Assembly: GCA_039545315.1 (NCBI GenBank)
Contig: BCIM01000004.1
Location: forward strand, 708,643 to 772,642
From: Kondoa malvinella
Lineage: Eukaryota > Basidiomycota > Agaricostilbomycetes > Agaricostilbales > Kondoaceae
DNA: 64,000 bases
Reading direction: 5' to 3'
In this document: one piece after another, positions 1 to 11,855 of the stretch
Layout of the letters: every line of letters starts with the position of its first letter
Numbering within the stretch: position 1 is the stretch's first letter
Translations under genes and position numbers: made by a program
Notes under the pieces: model-generated
Seen by the model: only the letters and a program-made list of their open reading frames with translations
Database searches by the model: none
What the model was told of the DNA's origin: nothing

Positions 1-23
1 GCGGAAGCTCACTTGCGTGCCAT
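1..23 (-). CDS. Possible first exon of a gene running off the left edge
   Basis: On the minus strand an ATG at 21-23 opens a four-codon stretch followed by GTGAGC, a consensus splice donor of the kind used throughout this window. This would be the first exon of a gene whose body lies left of the window. Nothing of the product can be read. It may also be chance. Confidence 0.2.
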
Positions 24-467
24 CCTGAGGCCTTTATGCTGAGGGCTGCACTTCGATTTCTCTTCATTGTGTGAGCACTCCGCTCACACTCCAACTCTGC
101 TATTCGCTGAACTGTCCTGATGCTTTCCCGGTAGTGGCTGTACATAATAAGCTCCGTCTATCTGTGTGAACGACATGCATGGAATACCCAGAATCTTCTG
201 TCTTGTATGAATTGACAAACAATCCAAGCAAAGCCAATTTGCACGACAAGCCAAAATTGATCAATGATCTTCCCGCGCCGTCCCTTCCTAGCGACATGAG
301 CACAAGAGGCATGATGATAGGTGACTCTAGTATCTTGGCGAGACGAAGAGCTTGTGGTTCGCTGCCCATCAGAGTGCGCGCTTGCTCTTCTTCAGAGATT
401 GGCGAGGCATCAAAGACCGGCAACCTTCGATGGTTCTAGATCTCTGTACAGACCGACAAAAGACCAC
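24..467. other. Stretch without a supported gene
   Basis: The longest frame here is a minus-strand one of about 100 codons between 100 and 436. It has no upstream ATG (its apparent start is TTG), its first real Met is near 369, and its sequence matches no family I know. It could be an unrecognised terminal exon. I see no RNA gene or repeat. Confidence 0.3.
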
Positions 468-1111
468 TCACTCGTCAGGTCTTTCGAAGTACTTTCGTCC
501 CACGCGAAGACAGTTCCAATTGAGGCGGGCGGGTATCATCTGGCTCATAGGGAGTGAAGTCCAAAACGCGTCCATGTCAAACTTCTTGTAGACATAATTG
601 ACGTCTTCGATCTGCCAAGCAGTTCAGCAGATTCCAGCTATCGACGCATCGGCTCACCTTTGCGTTTCGACCCAAGCCGCAGAACCATGGCACCAGAGCT
701 GTCTCGAAGAGCAACGCGTCCGACTTAACAGCAAGCACTTGTTGCATCACTAAATCATTGTCAGCTCGCGGCGACTTTTTTCTCGAAGCTGACTCACGAG
801 TAATACACAGGTCGTGACCCATGAACATACTGTGGCCGTTCTCCTCCAGCGAAGTCATGTTGAGGATTTTCGTACCCTTGGACAAGAACATCCCGCCGAC
901 GTGTTTGTATGGCGTTAGAATGCCTGGTGACATGACAAACTGGCAGTGCATCCCAGGAGGCAGAGTAAACCCTGAGATCAGGTACTGACGACGGAAGAAA
1001 GTTGCTTAACCAGTCGACTTGACTTTGTGAGAGCAGCTGTCGTTCGAGCACTGCTTTGCCTTCGTGTTGCCTCAACATAGGCAGCCGACAGACGGCACAA
1101 GCTGCACTCAT
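468..1111 (-). CDS. Unrecognised small protein, four exons
   Basis: I do not recognise this protein. A consistent model starts at the ATG 1109-1111 and removes three short introns: about 51 nt with donor GTCAAG, a GTGAGT intron near 770-800, and a GTGAGC intron near 610-655. It ends at TGA 468-470. The product is about 175 residues, starts MSAACAVCRLPMLRQHEG, and contains FTLPPGMHCQFVMSPG, a Gly/Met-rich middle (VGGMFLSKGTKILN) and the tail PARLNWNCLRVGRKYF. It has several Cys residues but no clear zinc motif, no signal peptide and no membrane segment. Frame stays open across every splice, which supports a real gene. The last intron boundary and the start are less sure. Confidence 0.5.
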
Positions 1112-1608
1112 AGTGTAGCAAAAGAGCGTTGTACAGGAGGAAAGAGTGAAGAGAAGACTGCATTTATTTCCAAAAGAAGGCCGCCGCTAACTGAAATTGC
1201 TTGAAGGTGAATGAATAGCGCTCGCGCCCTTCCTTTTCTGGTAGGCAGCACGCGCTCGACGCGTCTCAAATGTCATGCAGGAGCTCAAGAACCACGAAAG
1301 TCCGTAGCAAAGGCAATAGCGGCATGAAATGGACGAAAGATCATCTGATCTCAGCAGCAGTTCTCGATGAAAGGGCATAGCATGAAGTTGGCCCTTCTCC
1401 CGCTCGCTGGATGAAGATCGGTACAGACAGCCACGGTGGTTTTTTCCCAAGCGACGACATTAGTGTACCTGGAGCTACTCGAAGCTCGAAGCGGTAGACA
1501 AGCGGTAGAAGCTGAAATATGTGCAGAATGATATTTAAAACAAGCACAAGTGGTTATACAATGCAATGCAACGCATGCTCTCATCTCCCTCCTCTTCATC
1601 TGACGAAC
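1112..1608. other. Intergenic stretch, nothing recognised
   Basis: About 500 bp lie between the start of the small minus-strand gene and the end of the RBR ligase gene. Frames here are short and of unlikely composition. It probably holds the promoter of the left gene and the 3' end of the RBR transcript. Confidence 0.4.
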
Positions 1609-3816
1609 TCACTTTGTGCCACTGACAGTAAACTCCCAGCTGGATCATACATCAGCATTAGTATCAGCACAAGAAGAGATGGCTCACCGATGATCTAATG
1701 TGCCCTTGGCCGTGTCTTCTAGCATGACTTGGTGTCGAGAGTGCACATAGACCTACCACTGACTCAGCTACACTCAGATAGCAAGAGAAAAGGACGTACA
1801 GACTTGTTAGTCACCTGCTCGCGTAGCTCAGGAATCGTCTCTGGTTCTATCGGCTTCTCGATCTATACCTACTCATCAGCAATCGGCTAATGAAGGAGTA
1901 TCCAGACCTACCAATTCCGACAGCGCCTCGACAGCCATCTCCAGATTACTCTGATTCTGCTCAAACAATTCCGACATGTTGTTCCGCTCCATGAAGTACG
2001 CGAGACCATAAGACCATTTGAGCGTTCCTCGGCACTGCCCTTGAGTATCAGCAGACGTTCACACCAAGCCTGAAGAGACTACGCACATCACTGAGAGTCT
2101 CTACGGCCTTCTTCATGAATTGCACTTCGATCCAAGACATGTTGGCGACTTCTTGAATCTCATTCATCTTCTTTTCAATGCGCACATAAAGGTCCTTCTC
2201 TAACTTGGCCGAAAGCTCGTGATTCGCATAACGATTGTAGTACTGTTCATGAGCTTCATCTTCAGCTTATCTATGAGACTGTCGACAAAGTGCACGCACG
2301 TGAAGATAGCGCTCCAAAGATGCTCGAGATTGTGATTGGGCGTCTGCACCTGGTGGTTCCTTCTCGTTGTAGCGATTGCAGTTGTACCACGACGTGCCAT
2401 GATCCGTCCACAGACCCATGCAGACCCAGCAGAACTGTCCTTCGAATGAGCCTGATCGGTATTAAATGATGAGTTGCTCACCTCATACTTGCACTTCTTG
2501 CACGTCATGTGCTGTGCGTTCTCATGAGCCTGTAGCTTGCATGAAGCAGACGACAGTGAAACACGCACATTGCAACCACCATTCTTCTCAATCGTGCTCT
2601 GACACTTTGGACATTCCTTTGTGTTTGCGCTGATCCAATTAGCCGTCTCGCTATCATCTTTACATTTTTGCAACCACTTCTTGACCAAGGGACAAATGCA
2701 AGGTTGATGTTCTGTCAGACCACAACCGAAGCAGAAGGCATGACCACAATCACACTTGACGGAAGGAACGATGGCATCGAGGGATTTGACGGGTACGTGG
2801 CATTCGATGGCGAGTTGACAGTCTGGCCCTGGACACCATCGTAAAGCCGGGTTGTCGTCTACGTAAGCGCGATTGAGAAGTCGTTTGTATCTGTGCAGCA
2901 GCCAATCACAAGAATCAGTACAATACTGATTGCGAGGATGGACACGCACTTCTCGCTAGTCTCAGTGTCCACTAAAAGGTCGACCGTCTTCTCGTCAACA
3001 ATGAGCGGACACTTGGATCCCATACATTGAATACGCTTGCTTTCTCCGTCTCTGCACTCTCACCGTCAGTCTGACCACCGGCCGGTAGGAAAGATGGACA
3101 TACGCGACTTTCTGATTGAGATACTGGGTGTAGCACTCTTTGCAATAGCGATGATCGCAACTCAAAGCGAGCGTCTCCTTGCTACCATCTTCATCAAAGC
3201 ACACATCACATGTGAACCCTCTCATTCGCTTCAGTCGTGGTTGTCGACCCGTTTCTAAACCTGCGTCTTCGTTACACCTGTCGGGATCTTCCATGTATTG
3301 TTCGAGCAGCTTGTCTTTGTTCCAACCCCAATGTCGTAAGAGAATCACACATTCGCTTGGCTGTCATTGTATTATCAGCCTCTGACTGATTGTTGGTCAG
3401 AGGATCAAACTGACCTGAATAGCAAGAATACTAGCAACGCTCTCTGCGTCAGCCTTCTGTCTTTCTTCCAGCTCTTTCACGCTGAGGACCTTGAAATCGA
3501 TCTGATGGGCTTTGCTCTTTTCCGAGGAAGCGACTTCGAAACCAGAGTCGTCGACAGAGGAATTATCATCGTCGTTGAAGTCTGCTCCAGTCAAACAGCG
3601 TATCAACTACATGCACATGTAATGCACAGCAGAAGACAGCAGGGAACGTAAATGGAATCCGACAGAACGGGTCATCGCCCTCTTCATGGCAACAGACATA
3701 GACAGAGACAGAGACAGCAATAGGACAGCAAGCTTACCATCCAGCATAGAAGCATCATCGTCGTCAAAGCCGCCCAAGTCAGAGCTTGAAGCCGACATGA
3801 CCTCGTCGTCTGACAT
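1609..3816 (-). CDS. Ariadne-type RBR E3 ubiquitin ligase
   Basis: This is an RBR (RING1-IBR-RING2) ubiquitin ligase of the Ariadne branch, which takes ubiquitin from an E2 onto a RING2 cysteine before passing it to a substrate. The start is MSDDEVMSASSSDLGGFDDD, an acidic N-terminus as in Ariadne proteins. RING1 reads CDVCFDEDG and later CDHRYCKECY. The IBR reads WCPGPDCQLAIECHVPVK and CDCGHAFCFGCG. RING2 reads ANTKECPKCQSTIEKNGGCN, followed by HMTCKKCKYEFCWVCMG once an intron is removed. The Ariadne domain follows, with NMSWIEVQFMKKAVETLSD. The last exons give VYVHSRHQVMLEDTAKGT and end RWEFTVSGTK. The gene has about nine short introns, and the IBR to Ariadne region is well conserved. The fungal counterpart in budding yeast is Hel1. 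Subfamily assignment is firm; substrate is unknown. Confidence 0.9.
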
Positions 3817-4156
3817 TGTCTTGCTTCAAAGGGGGATCAACGAGTCGGAGCGTATTCTGCTTTGAGAGGGGTAGTGCTGCTGAATACGCGAGAAGGTATC
3901 TGTTGCTTGAAAGGGGGAATAGAGGAGTAGCTGATGTAATGGAGTTAAGTCAACCCTGGGCGCGCGTTGACCAGAGACCGCCACTGAGCCAGGCAATACA
4001 CAGCAACAGTAGTACATTCAGACGATTACTGTAATAAGTTATACAAGCTGAGCAGCAACCAAAGTAATACACCCCTTTTCAATCTTACTATACACTTTCG
4101 TTCGACTTCTGTCATTTCCTGGTCCATCTCCATTGACCAGTGCTTCAGCGCTTCAC
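3817..4156. other. Intergenic stretch, nothing recognised
   Basis: About 340 bp lie between the RBR ligase start and the stop of the CCCH gene. It should carry the RBR promoter. No RNA gene, repeat or conserved frame was seen. Confidence 0.4.
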
Positions 4157-6043
4157 TCAATCCATCTTAAAAGGCAGCTCTTCCTCCCTCATCAACCCAT
4201 TCTTTGGACTTCCTGGCTGCCCAACCTCCCTCATCTCCCTTTGCTGCCTCTCTCTTTCCTGATGCGGACTAGTCCAAGTCTGACTTAAGGGACTCCCCAC
4301 ATGAAACCCTTCTTTGTTCGCTGCTCCACTAGAGACTCTTCTACCTAGCGCAGAAGGTCTTTCGATTCCTCGAGGAGAATGAGAGTAGGTGGGAGGTGTT
4401 GCAGGTTCAGGTGGAGCAGGTCGGAGGTGAAGTCGTGACATGCCAGCTGCTAATCCAGCTGGTAAACTTCCAGGTGGTTGAGTAAAGAGTGATCTTGTAG
4501 GTTCAATGTAAGAAGCAGCTTTAGGTGATATAGAAAACCCATTGGACCGAGTAGGCGAATAGACAATTTCATCCCGTTCGTCTACTATTGACGCTCGTCG
4601 GTATTGCGGTGGGTTAGGCACAGAAGATGAAACGGCTGCTTTTTCAGCTCGACGTCTTCTTCGGTCCAATTCTTCAGGTGAAAGTAAATCATGTAAAGAA
4701 GAAGGCAAGAAGTCATCTGCGTCTTCATCATCGTCTGAATCCTCTTCTTCAAACACCAGTCCGTTTCGAGCCATCATCATTCGAGTAATAGCAGAAGGCG
4801 CATCTCCGACTGCATTGTGTGATTTCCCATATTTCGCATCTTCCTGAGGTAGAGAGGATAAAAAGATGCTCTTGCTCCCTGGTGCGCTGAATGGTGATGT
4901 ACCAAAAACAGAAGAGGAGGTATCCGTATGCGATGGACCGAAAGCGTCAAAAGCGGGAGAAGAGACTGTTCGATTCATCCCTTGTGCTAGTGGTCGAGAT
5001 GGAGCGAAGGCTTCACTTTCTGCCCTCAGACCGAATGGCGAACCTGAGGCGAAAGGCGAGCTCGAGGTGAAGGACGAAGTCTTGGGCGGAGTTCCTATCG
5101 GTAACGGATTATAAGGTTCCATCTTTGGCGCCGCTGGTAGTGGTGCTGGTATAGACGAAAGGGACGATTGAATGCTTGTCATATTAGAAGTCGGAGGGGA
5201 AGAAGCAGCGGGCTGATCAGTCGAAAATCCTAATTGACGCGAAGGTTTGGCTGATGATTCCTGATTCGCTATCCCGCGTACAGAGTTCGGTAAAGGTATA
5301 CCCCAAGGATTGCTTGACGATCTCGATGTTTTCGAAGAATCGGAAGACCCTTCTATTGTCACCGTAGCTGAACTAGGTAGTGTCGGAGATGGCACAAAAC
5401 CAGACATTGTACTTCTTCCGCCGCCTTCATTTTTCTCTAAGGCTCGAGCGATACCAGAAGACTGCTTGATTGGAGAGGGCGGCGCATCATCTGTCGGAGG
5501 CGGCATAGAAGCGAGATGTTCAGGTGAATTATGCTGCGCTGCTTCAGCATCTCTCTGAGCTTGCTGTTGCGCCCTCTTGTTCTTTCTATCCATCCCCATG
5601 GGCTGTATTTCTATTCAGCACTGACTATGATGTGAAGCGGTGCACATACCTGACCAGGCAGAACGTGAGCTAAAGCGCATTTCGGGCCAAAGCGACATTT
5701 CGTAGGACCTTGTAAGAACCAAGGACAGACTTGTTTCGGTTGTGGGCCTTCTGGATGATTGAAAGGACACGCCGAGCCTGCACTACATTGGCCAGCCTTG
5801 AAGACTGCTCATGCCCAGTCAACTGGTATTCACGTATAGTCTCGCCCTGCTTACATTTACATGGTACCAGACTCTGTTAAGACAAGTTAGCGGAGCTCGG
5901 GGAGAAGCAGTAAGGCGGAGAGGACTGACCAGGTTCGCCTTGCGTGATTTCGAGTCGACAGCTCGTTCACTCGATTCTGCCCTGCTCTCCTTCTTGACGC
6001 CGGTCTTTACAGTTGCAGGCCTTCCCTCTCTTGCACCCGACAT
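4157..6043 (-). CDS. CCCH zinc-finger protein (Cps3/Lee1-like)
   Basis: The start is MSGAREGRPATVKTG, and four exons are joined by GTCAGT, GTAAGC and GTATGT introns. Two CCCH fingers lie near residues 45-90: PCKFFKAGQCSAGSACPFNH (C-x7-C-x5-C-x3-H), then a second with CPWFLQGPTKCRFGPKCALAH spacing. The remaining 480 residues are Ser/Pro-rich and disordered, with an acidic patch (EEEDSDDDEDADDF) before a short helix containing LHDLLSPEELDRRRRRAE. Paired CCCH fingers near the N-terminus with a long disordered tail match fungal Cps3/Lee1-type proteins, thought to bind RNA. Role in this organism is inferred. The start was chosen because the upstream part of the same frame runs into a likely promoter and gives no further domain. 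Confidence 0.8.
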
Positions 6044-6398
6044 TGCCTTCGGGCCAGTTGGTGGCGATGTCGTCTCCGTCATATATGTTCCAATGCACTG
6101 GTTTTGGAGCGAAAGGGTATCCAATCCAGTTGATGGTATCTGGCCAACGATTGTGAGGCCGAAGCAGACGCCAACAGCCCACGCGAGCGGGCGACGAAGG
6201 AAAGCACGCCGAGCACGAGTCAAGGTCGCGGACAAAGGATTGTCGGAGGGCAAATCAGCGACAAGTACTGATCTGTTTGTCTGTGTTCTGTCGTTGCTGC
6301 TCTGCACTCCCTGATTCGTTTATCGAAAGTCCTCTCTTCTCCCGTTTTGTACCTTCCGCTTCTGCAATAGCCTAGAATTTCTATCTGCGGTGCCTGCC
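6044..6398. other. Divergent promoter between CCCH gene and TTI2
   Basis: This 355-bp gap separates two genes read outward from it, so it should hold both promoters. The reading frames that continue into it are extensions of the flanking genes without support. No repeat or palindromic site stood out. Confidence 0.4.
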
Positions 6399-8007
6399 AT
6401 GCATCGTTTCCCGATAGAGCAGACGAGTGCACTCAAAGACCTGTCGAGCATCGTCTGTCGTTTCTGTCGTTCTGTCCTTTCGGGAGCTGACTGTCGTTCA
6501 GTCTCTGCATACACTGGATGAAGCTGCTGCACAAACCTCAAGCGAGCACGTCCCTACGTTGCTGCAGAACGCTCCAGTAGCTCTAGTTGTACCATCCTGC
6601 TTCTTGCTAGAAGAATGGGAGAATGGTCCGTCTTTCTCTTTCCCACCTTCAACACCACTGACACACAGACGTAGATGCAAACTCAATAGATCAACAAGCA
6701 CATTGGAGAGCTGCTAGTTCAGCTTATCTGAGTGTCGTCCTTACAGCTCTACGGCATGAACCAGAATTATCGCTTGAGAAAAGGGCAGAGTTATTCATCG
6801 CTATATCACGCTTTGAGGGAGATGATGATGATTGGATCACTCCCCTTTCACGGAAAACGGCTCTTCGTACGTCTGTCTCATCCCAATCTACTTTAAGCTA
6901 ATACCTGTCAGAATGCCTCAATCTCCTTCTTCTGAAAGACAGATCAGCACTGATCAAACACACTCTCAACACTTACTTGCGTAGCTGTTTCGTCAACAAC
7001 CTGAATCCCTTTGTCAATCCTACAACAGGTCGAGAACTACCTCGAGCGATAGGTGGACCTCAAGCTAGTCGTGGTGTTGATGGATTAGGAGGGACAAAGT
7101 GGAAAGGTCAAGGTCATGAAGAAGCTATTGGCTGTTGGAATGTGCTTTATTGCTGTGTGGATCGATTAGAAGTGAGTCCCTTCCTGTACCACTGCTTCCA
7201 ACCTGATCTTGTTTGTAGGAAAGCGAAATCCAAGATCTCTGGCCTTTGATCATCCCACCACTGATGACATTAACAGACGACCATGAAACCATTTTCCGCA
7301 TTAGAGGACTTCGCACCGTATCCCTCCTCATCTCCAAAACTTCAGCATCTTTTCTCACCCGAACATCCCTACACAACCTGATCCAAAAATCTTTAACGAC
7401 TTCATTAACCTACCTCTCTCAACCAGTCTATGCATCACTCGTCAGCCATGCTCTAAGGACGAACCTTCAACTCATCGATCATCTATACCCCACGCCGAGC
7501 CCAAGTCGGTTCGAAGCATTGAGTACCTTGATGCTCAATGGTCCAATGAAGATCTGGGTTTTTTCACCTGAAAAGATTCTTTTCGCTACTCTGGCAGCTG
7601 AAGCAGTCATTTCCATCACAAACCGCATGTGTATAGGGGTATTGAGGTTCTTTGGCGATGTGCTCCATCCGCTATTGAGGACATTGGGGGCTGTGTCGAT
7701 CGGCGAAGTGGGAGATTTGTTGCTTGTTACTGCGAGGGCGGTGAGGTTATTATGTCAAGTAGGAAAACCGGTGCTGAAGAGGTGGAGAGGACTGGTATTG
7801 AGCAATGTGGCCAAGTGCTGGCTTGCTAGGGGTGAGCTTGAGCTGAGGGTCGAGTTGAAAGCAATTGTGGGAGAGCTTAGGGTTGACTCGGATCTCACAG
7901 AGGTGAGCTGCCTTTCTTCTCTTTGATCGAGCTGACGTTATGCTTAGGGACATGTCAAAAAGATGAAAGATCTAGGCGATCCGAAGCTCATTGCGCTCTT
8001 TGACTAG
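6399..8007 (+). CDS. TTI2: Tel2-interacting protein 2 (Tti2)
   Basis: This is the Tti2 subunit of the TTT complex (Tel2-Tti1-Tti2), which works with Hsp90 to fold and stabilise PI3-kinase-like kinases such as TOR, ATM and ATR. The spliced protein starts MHRFPIEQTSALKDLSSI. It is an all-helical repeat protein. The family signature appears in the fourth exon region: a DLWPLIIPPLMTLTDDHE block, then IRGLRTVSLLISK, helices ending in LTSLTYLSQPVYASLV, and a C-terminal KMKDLGDPKLIALFD. Introns are short: GTCTGT with a GAGCTGAC branch, GTCCGT, GTACGT, then GTGAGT and GTGAGC. Reading frame and the PPLMTLTDD block make the call good. The first exon is the least certain part. Confidence 0.8.
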
Positions 8008-8077
8008 TACAACAGCACGCCGGCGTGCTCTAATGCAATGCGTCTACTGTACAATATACACTACCAAAATGCTGATG

Positions 8078-9584
8078 CTACGAACCACATCGCCAGACTT
8101 CTACTTTGAATACCTCGAATTTGCCCTCTTCCTTTGCATTTACATCTTTCGAAGGTGATTGCCAGTTCAGCACCTCGTTGTCGAATGTAAGACTTCGACT
8201 GCTCAAGCCATTCTCGAATGCTGCATCGATCCATAGACCAAATCTACCATCTCTGCTAACATACGTTAGCAATGAAATCGTAGCACGAGAGAGCTGCTCA
8301 CCCTCCACCAAAGCTGATATAGTCATTATCGCACAAATTCATATACTCGTTCCTTCCCGTCCACTTGAACGCCTTTACACCCATGCCAATCCTGATATCA
8401 CCCGGCTGGAACTCCTTTGCCTTCCATAAGAAACACTCTCCAGATCCATAATACCCTTCTCTCTTCTTCAATGCCTCGTTCGAAAATGCTCCGAATAAAG
8501 CTCCCTCCGTATCCTGCACCACAAGCACACACCCACTGCTTGATCCGCGCCCCGCCATACCCTGTTCTACCCGCGTATATAGAGTAGACAGACTAACGCC
8601 ATGCTGATCGAGAGAGTATAAAAGAGTCCATGAATCCGCTATCCGTAGTCGGGTGGGTAACGAAGGCCTTAGTCCATCCGCCAAATCGTGCGTGAGAATG
8701 TATTTCATATCGGGTCTTCTCCCTAACAGCTCGACAGGTGCAGGTGGATCTGCAGGCGAAGATTTCCAGTGACCTTTGTTCCAATTCTGTTGTTCCGAGA
8801 AATTGACACCCGGTGCGCCTGACACTGCGCATAGCATCAGCCTCCCTCTCACAAGGTACAAGCTCGAGAGTGTACCATAGGTCATACTCCGCTTGGGTTT
8901 CTCAGCTGGTGCAGCGAAAGTCGATTCCGAGAATAGGTTTGCGAGTGCTGGACGATCACTAGGCGAGCGCGCCGGAGGTAAAGTAGAGCTTCTAGTCGCC
9001 TGCCAGCCATTCCGTAATGACGACCCTAGTGCTTGTGCTGAATGTACAAAATCATTCGCTATTTCGCTGTGCATGGCTGTATGTAAAGCTGAAGAGAACG
9101 AAGCATCTGGCGAGAATGTCTCGCGAGGCGGTGGAGCTTTAGCTGGAGGTACCTTTGATGTCGATGCTGTTGGTGACGAGAGCGCTGACACGAAGTCACT
9201 GAAATCTTGCGTCGACATGCTCGACCTCCTTCGCTGTTTCAATGGATTGAAGGCCTCTCTCGCAGGAGGAGCAGCAGAAGACGTAGATGCAGACAAGGCA
9301 AACTGTTCGCCAAAGGAGGCTCGGCCAGGTCTGTTAGCTGAGAGTCGTCTAGGAGGAGACTGCCTCGTTCCATTAGAAGCAGGATATCTGGCGTGCGTCA
9401 TGGATTCTTTGAGCAGTTCGGATTGGAGAGGAGCGACTATCGCTTGCTGCCTTGCTTGAGCTCGCTGCACGGCATCTTTCTGTATCTGGTTCACCGTCAC
9501 GTCGGGTGATGCTCTATTGCTCAAAGGTCCAGCTGCAGGCTTAAAGAGCGGATCAAACTCCGCAAGTAGATCAGCTTGTGACAT
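8078..9584 (-). CDS. TLDc domain protein, Oxr1-like
   Basis: This is a TLDc-domain protein of the Oxr1 (oxidation resistance 1) family. These proteins protect against oxidative damage and, in yeast, bind and disassemble the V-ATPase. The first ~230 residues are disordered and Ser/Ala/Pro-rich, starting MSQADLLAEFDPLFKP. The TLDc domain occupies roughly residues 285-490: LRIADSWTLLYSLDQHG, then CVLVVQDTEGALFGAFSNEA, YYGSGECFLWK and NEYMNLCDNDYISFGGG. It continues over a GTGAGC intron (about 50 nt) into DGRFGLWIDAAFENGLS and ends FEVFKVEVWRCGS. The signature FGAF, ECFLW and GLW(I/L) motifs are all present. The gene is convergent with TTI2, only 70 bp apart. Confidence 0.9.
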
Positions 9585-9693
9585 GCTGTGGTATCTCTAA
9601 CTTTGGTATCGATGGTTGTTGACATGAAGCATGAAGCCTGGTCAAAACACTCCAACTCGTTACATACAGCTATTGATACAATGTCCTGATAAG

Positions 9694-11709
9694 CTAGAAC
9701 GGAAAGTAATCTGCCCAGTGCTGTACGATCGGAATGCCGCTGTCAAAGCAAACGCATCAGCTGTCATTCGATGATGCAATGGAAGGGGACGTACTCCTTA
9801 AAGCCAGGAAAGCTCTCGGTCCTACAGATAATCGTGCCATGCTACTGAAGCATCAGCAACAGCTTCTATGGAATGAAGTGTTACATACCGCATTTCGAGC
9901 AGTAGGAAAGTATGCCAAATATCGCTCCAGCTGCTTGATGTTGCATAGATTGGTCATAGCATTCGACTGAGCCTCAGTCAAGACAGGATCCGTAGCTCTT
10001 GTTTCTTCTAGAGCTGATTTCGATTGCTTCAAAGGTGCACCTTCGCTATAGTCTGGCGTGTTTTGGCCAGTAGTCAAGGTCGAGTCGCTTGCACTGGGCA
10101 AACTTGCTGCATTCACAAGTCCAACCGAATCTTCGAGCATATCATTCACTTGATCCAGCATGAGGTTGACTCGTCGTAGTCGCCCTTCCCTGGTTTTCAA
10201 TTCGCCGACGGATACTGCTTTAATCCGCCTTCGCGAGCTGAGGTTCTGCAGCACGAAGCGACCCATAACCAAGACGATAAAGAACGCTTGTCAAACTGTC
10301 AGTTTGGATTAAACAAAAGCAGGGTAACGAAAGCTTACGGACAATAATCGGAAAAGTGAAAACAACGATATACCGCACAACAGGCGGAAAGAACGGGTAG
10401 CTGTTACGAAACTGAGCGAAGAGTGAAACTGGTACCGTGATTCACTTACCCGCTGGGCTTCAGCAACAGCGGCCATTTGAAGTGGTACCACGGCTTCTTG
10501 GGTGCTGGCTTGTCTGATGATGGCAAAACAGGGGTGCAGCTTTTGTAATTGTCAATGAGCGGAGGGTATTTCGAGCTTGTAGTGCTGTAAGGGAAGTCAA
10601 TATGCTGTTCTTCGAGATAGATCGGCCGCATACATCAACAAACCACCTTCTCGCAAGTCCACTGGGTAATCTTCAGGTAGGAGCAATTTCGATCTGCCTT
10701 TGAGCATTCTGCGTTCCGCTCTTGCAAACATGTCGTGCCTCTGGATTGCGCCAGTCGGAAAAGAGACGGTACGATCGTTCAAAGCACTAGCGTAGATGGA
10801 AATCTTTGGAAACTTTCGTAGAGCAGTCATGAAGCTGGTTCCTTCTTGCGTCATTACTTCTATCAATGGTCTGCCTTGATGAAAGTCATCCCGTGCATAT
10901 CTGGCTCGAACATCTCAGAACAGCTAAAGCTAAAACAGGGGGCGTACAGCTGTCCACCAGAGCGAGATAGGAACTTGCTCCCAAGGAAGATCAACGTAGG
11001 TGACCAGAAAGTCGGGTATCTGCAGACAAATCAGTCAGCTCATAACCGCGCAAGTCTCAACACACTTACTTTGGTATGCCGATGTGCGGTGTTGCAAAGG
11101 TTGTAAAACTGGCAGGCTCTACCGAATCAAAGTAGCTTGGATTTCGAGCATGCAGTAAACCGAGAACGAAGCGAGCAATCAGGCCGCCGAGAGAATAGCC
11201 AACGATCGAGAACTTGACCACCTTGTTGCCTGCCTTCTCTTGTTCTCGCGTGAGTTCATCGATCTCTTGTGTTACTCGTTCCGCGCAGAGGTCGATACCT
11301 GGTGCGTCATTTCATCAGCTGTCTAAGCTCAACTGCAGCGAGACGTACCATCGTAGGTGTTGGTTTCCTGTTACTAGCATGAAGATCCGGTCTGCAACAG
11401 TGGCCGACAGACCTTACCCTGTTTCCTGCAGCTGCCAAGATGACAAGCTTGATTCCGCCAACTTGATGCTCGCGTTTCCATCTTTCCATTAGCAATCGTT
11501 CCAGCCTGTCCAACTTGCATCAGCCTGCAACGCTGGTCTTGGATATGAGCTGCTCACATATGCAGATGCTCCGGCGTGCCCCATAGACCATGACAAAGTA
11601 CCAGCAGGTGTACATTCGATGACTGAAGTAATCCGATGTCAGAGGGTATCGCCCAGTCGGCAAGTTGCTGTCTCACCTGTGCAAACGGCTCCACGACTTC
11701 AGTGTCCAT
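9694..11709 (-). CDS. Putative lipase/serine esterase, DUF676 (Rog1-like)
   Basis: This alpha/beta-hydrolase of the DUF676 family resembles yeast Rog1 and the lipid-droplet phospholipase Lpl1. The start is MDTEVVEPFAQ; after a 54-nt intron the first strand reads SSNVHLLVLCHGLWGTPEHL, holding the oxyanion HG motif. The nucleophile elbow is FSIVGYSLGGLIARFVLG (GYSLG, Ser nucleophile). It is followed by FATPHIGIP and by ISIYASALNDRTVSFPTGA, a region that carries the Asp of the triad in this family. The C-terminal exons give HGTIICRTESFPGF and then GIPIVQHWADYFPF, the typical ending with the catalytic His and the HW motif. At least nine introns are needed. Substrate (mono-, di- or phospholipid) cannot be read from sequence. 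Confidence 0.85.
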
Positions 11710-11855
11710 TCTATCTTGCAATAGGACTCAGGACCAAGCTTTCCACCGCGTCGTCATTCGCGGCAAAGAGAGTTTAGTAAACAAATGGACAATGCAAGGA
11801 TGCTTAAAATGCCTAGGAGTACAATGAATATGCGTATGAATGGTATATAAGATGG

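Noticed and set aside
100..423. Minus-strand frame of about 107 codons (PVFDASPISEEEQ...)
   Set aside because: Its apparent start is TTG, there is a stop just upstream, and no splice from the neighbouring gene keeps the frame. No family likeness.
5819..6307. Long N-terminal extension of the CCCH protein
   Set aside because: The frame is open only because of composition; it reads through a GTCAGT intron and uses no ATG fitting the fingers better than 6043.
8593..8893. Possible intron within the TLDc protein around SLYLVRG
   Set aside because: A GT-AG pair exists, but its length is not a multiple of three and the frame is continuous without it, so no intron was assumed.
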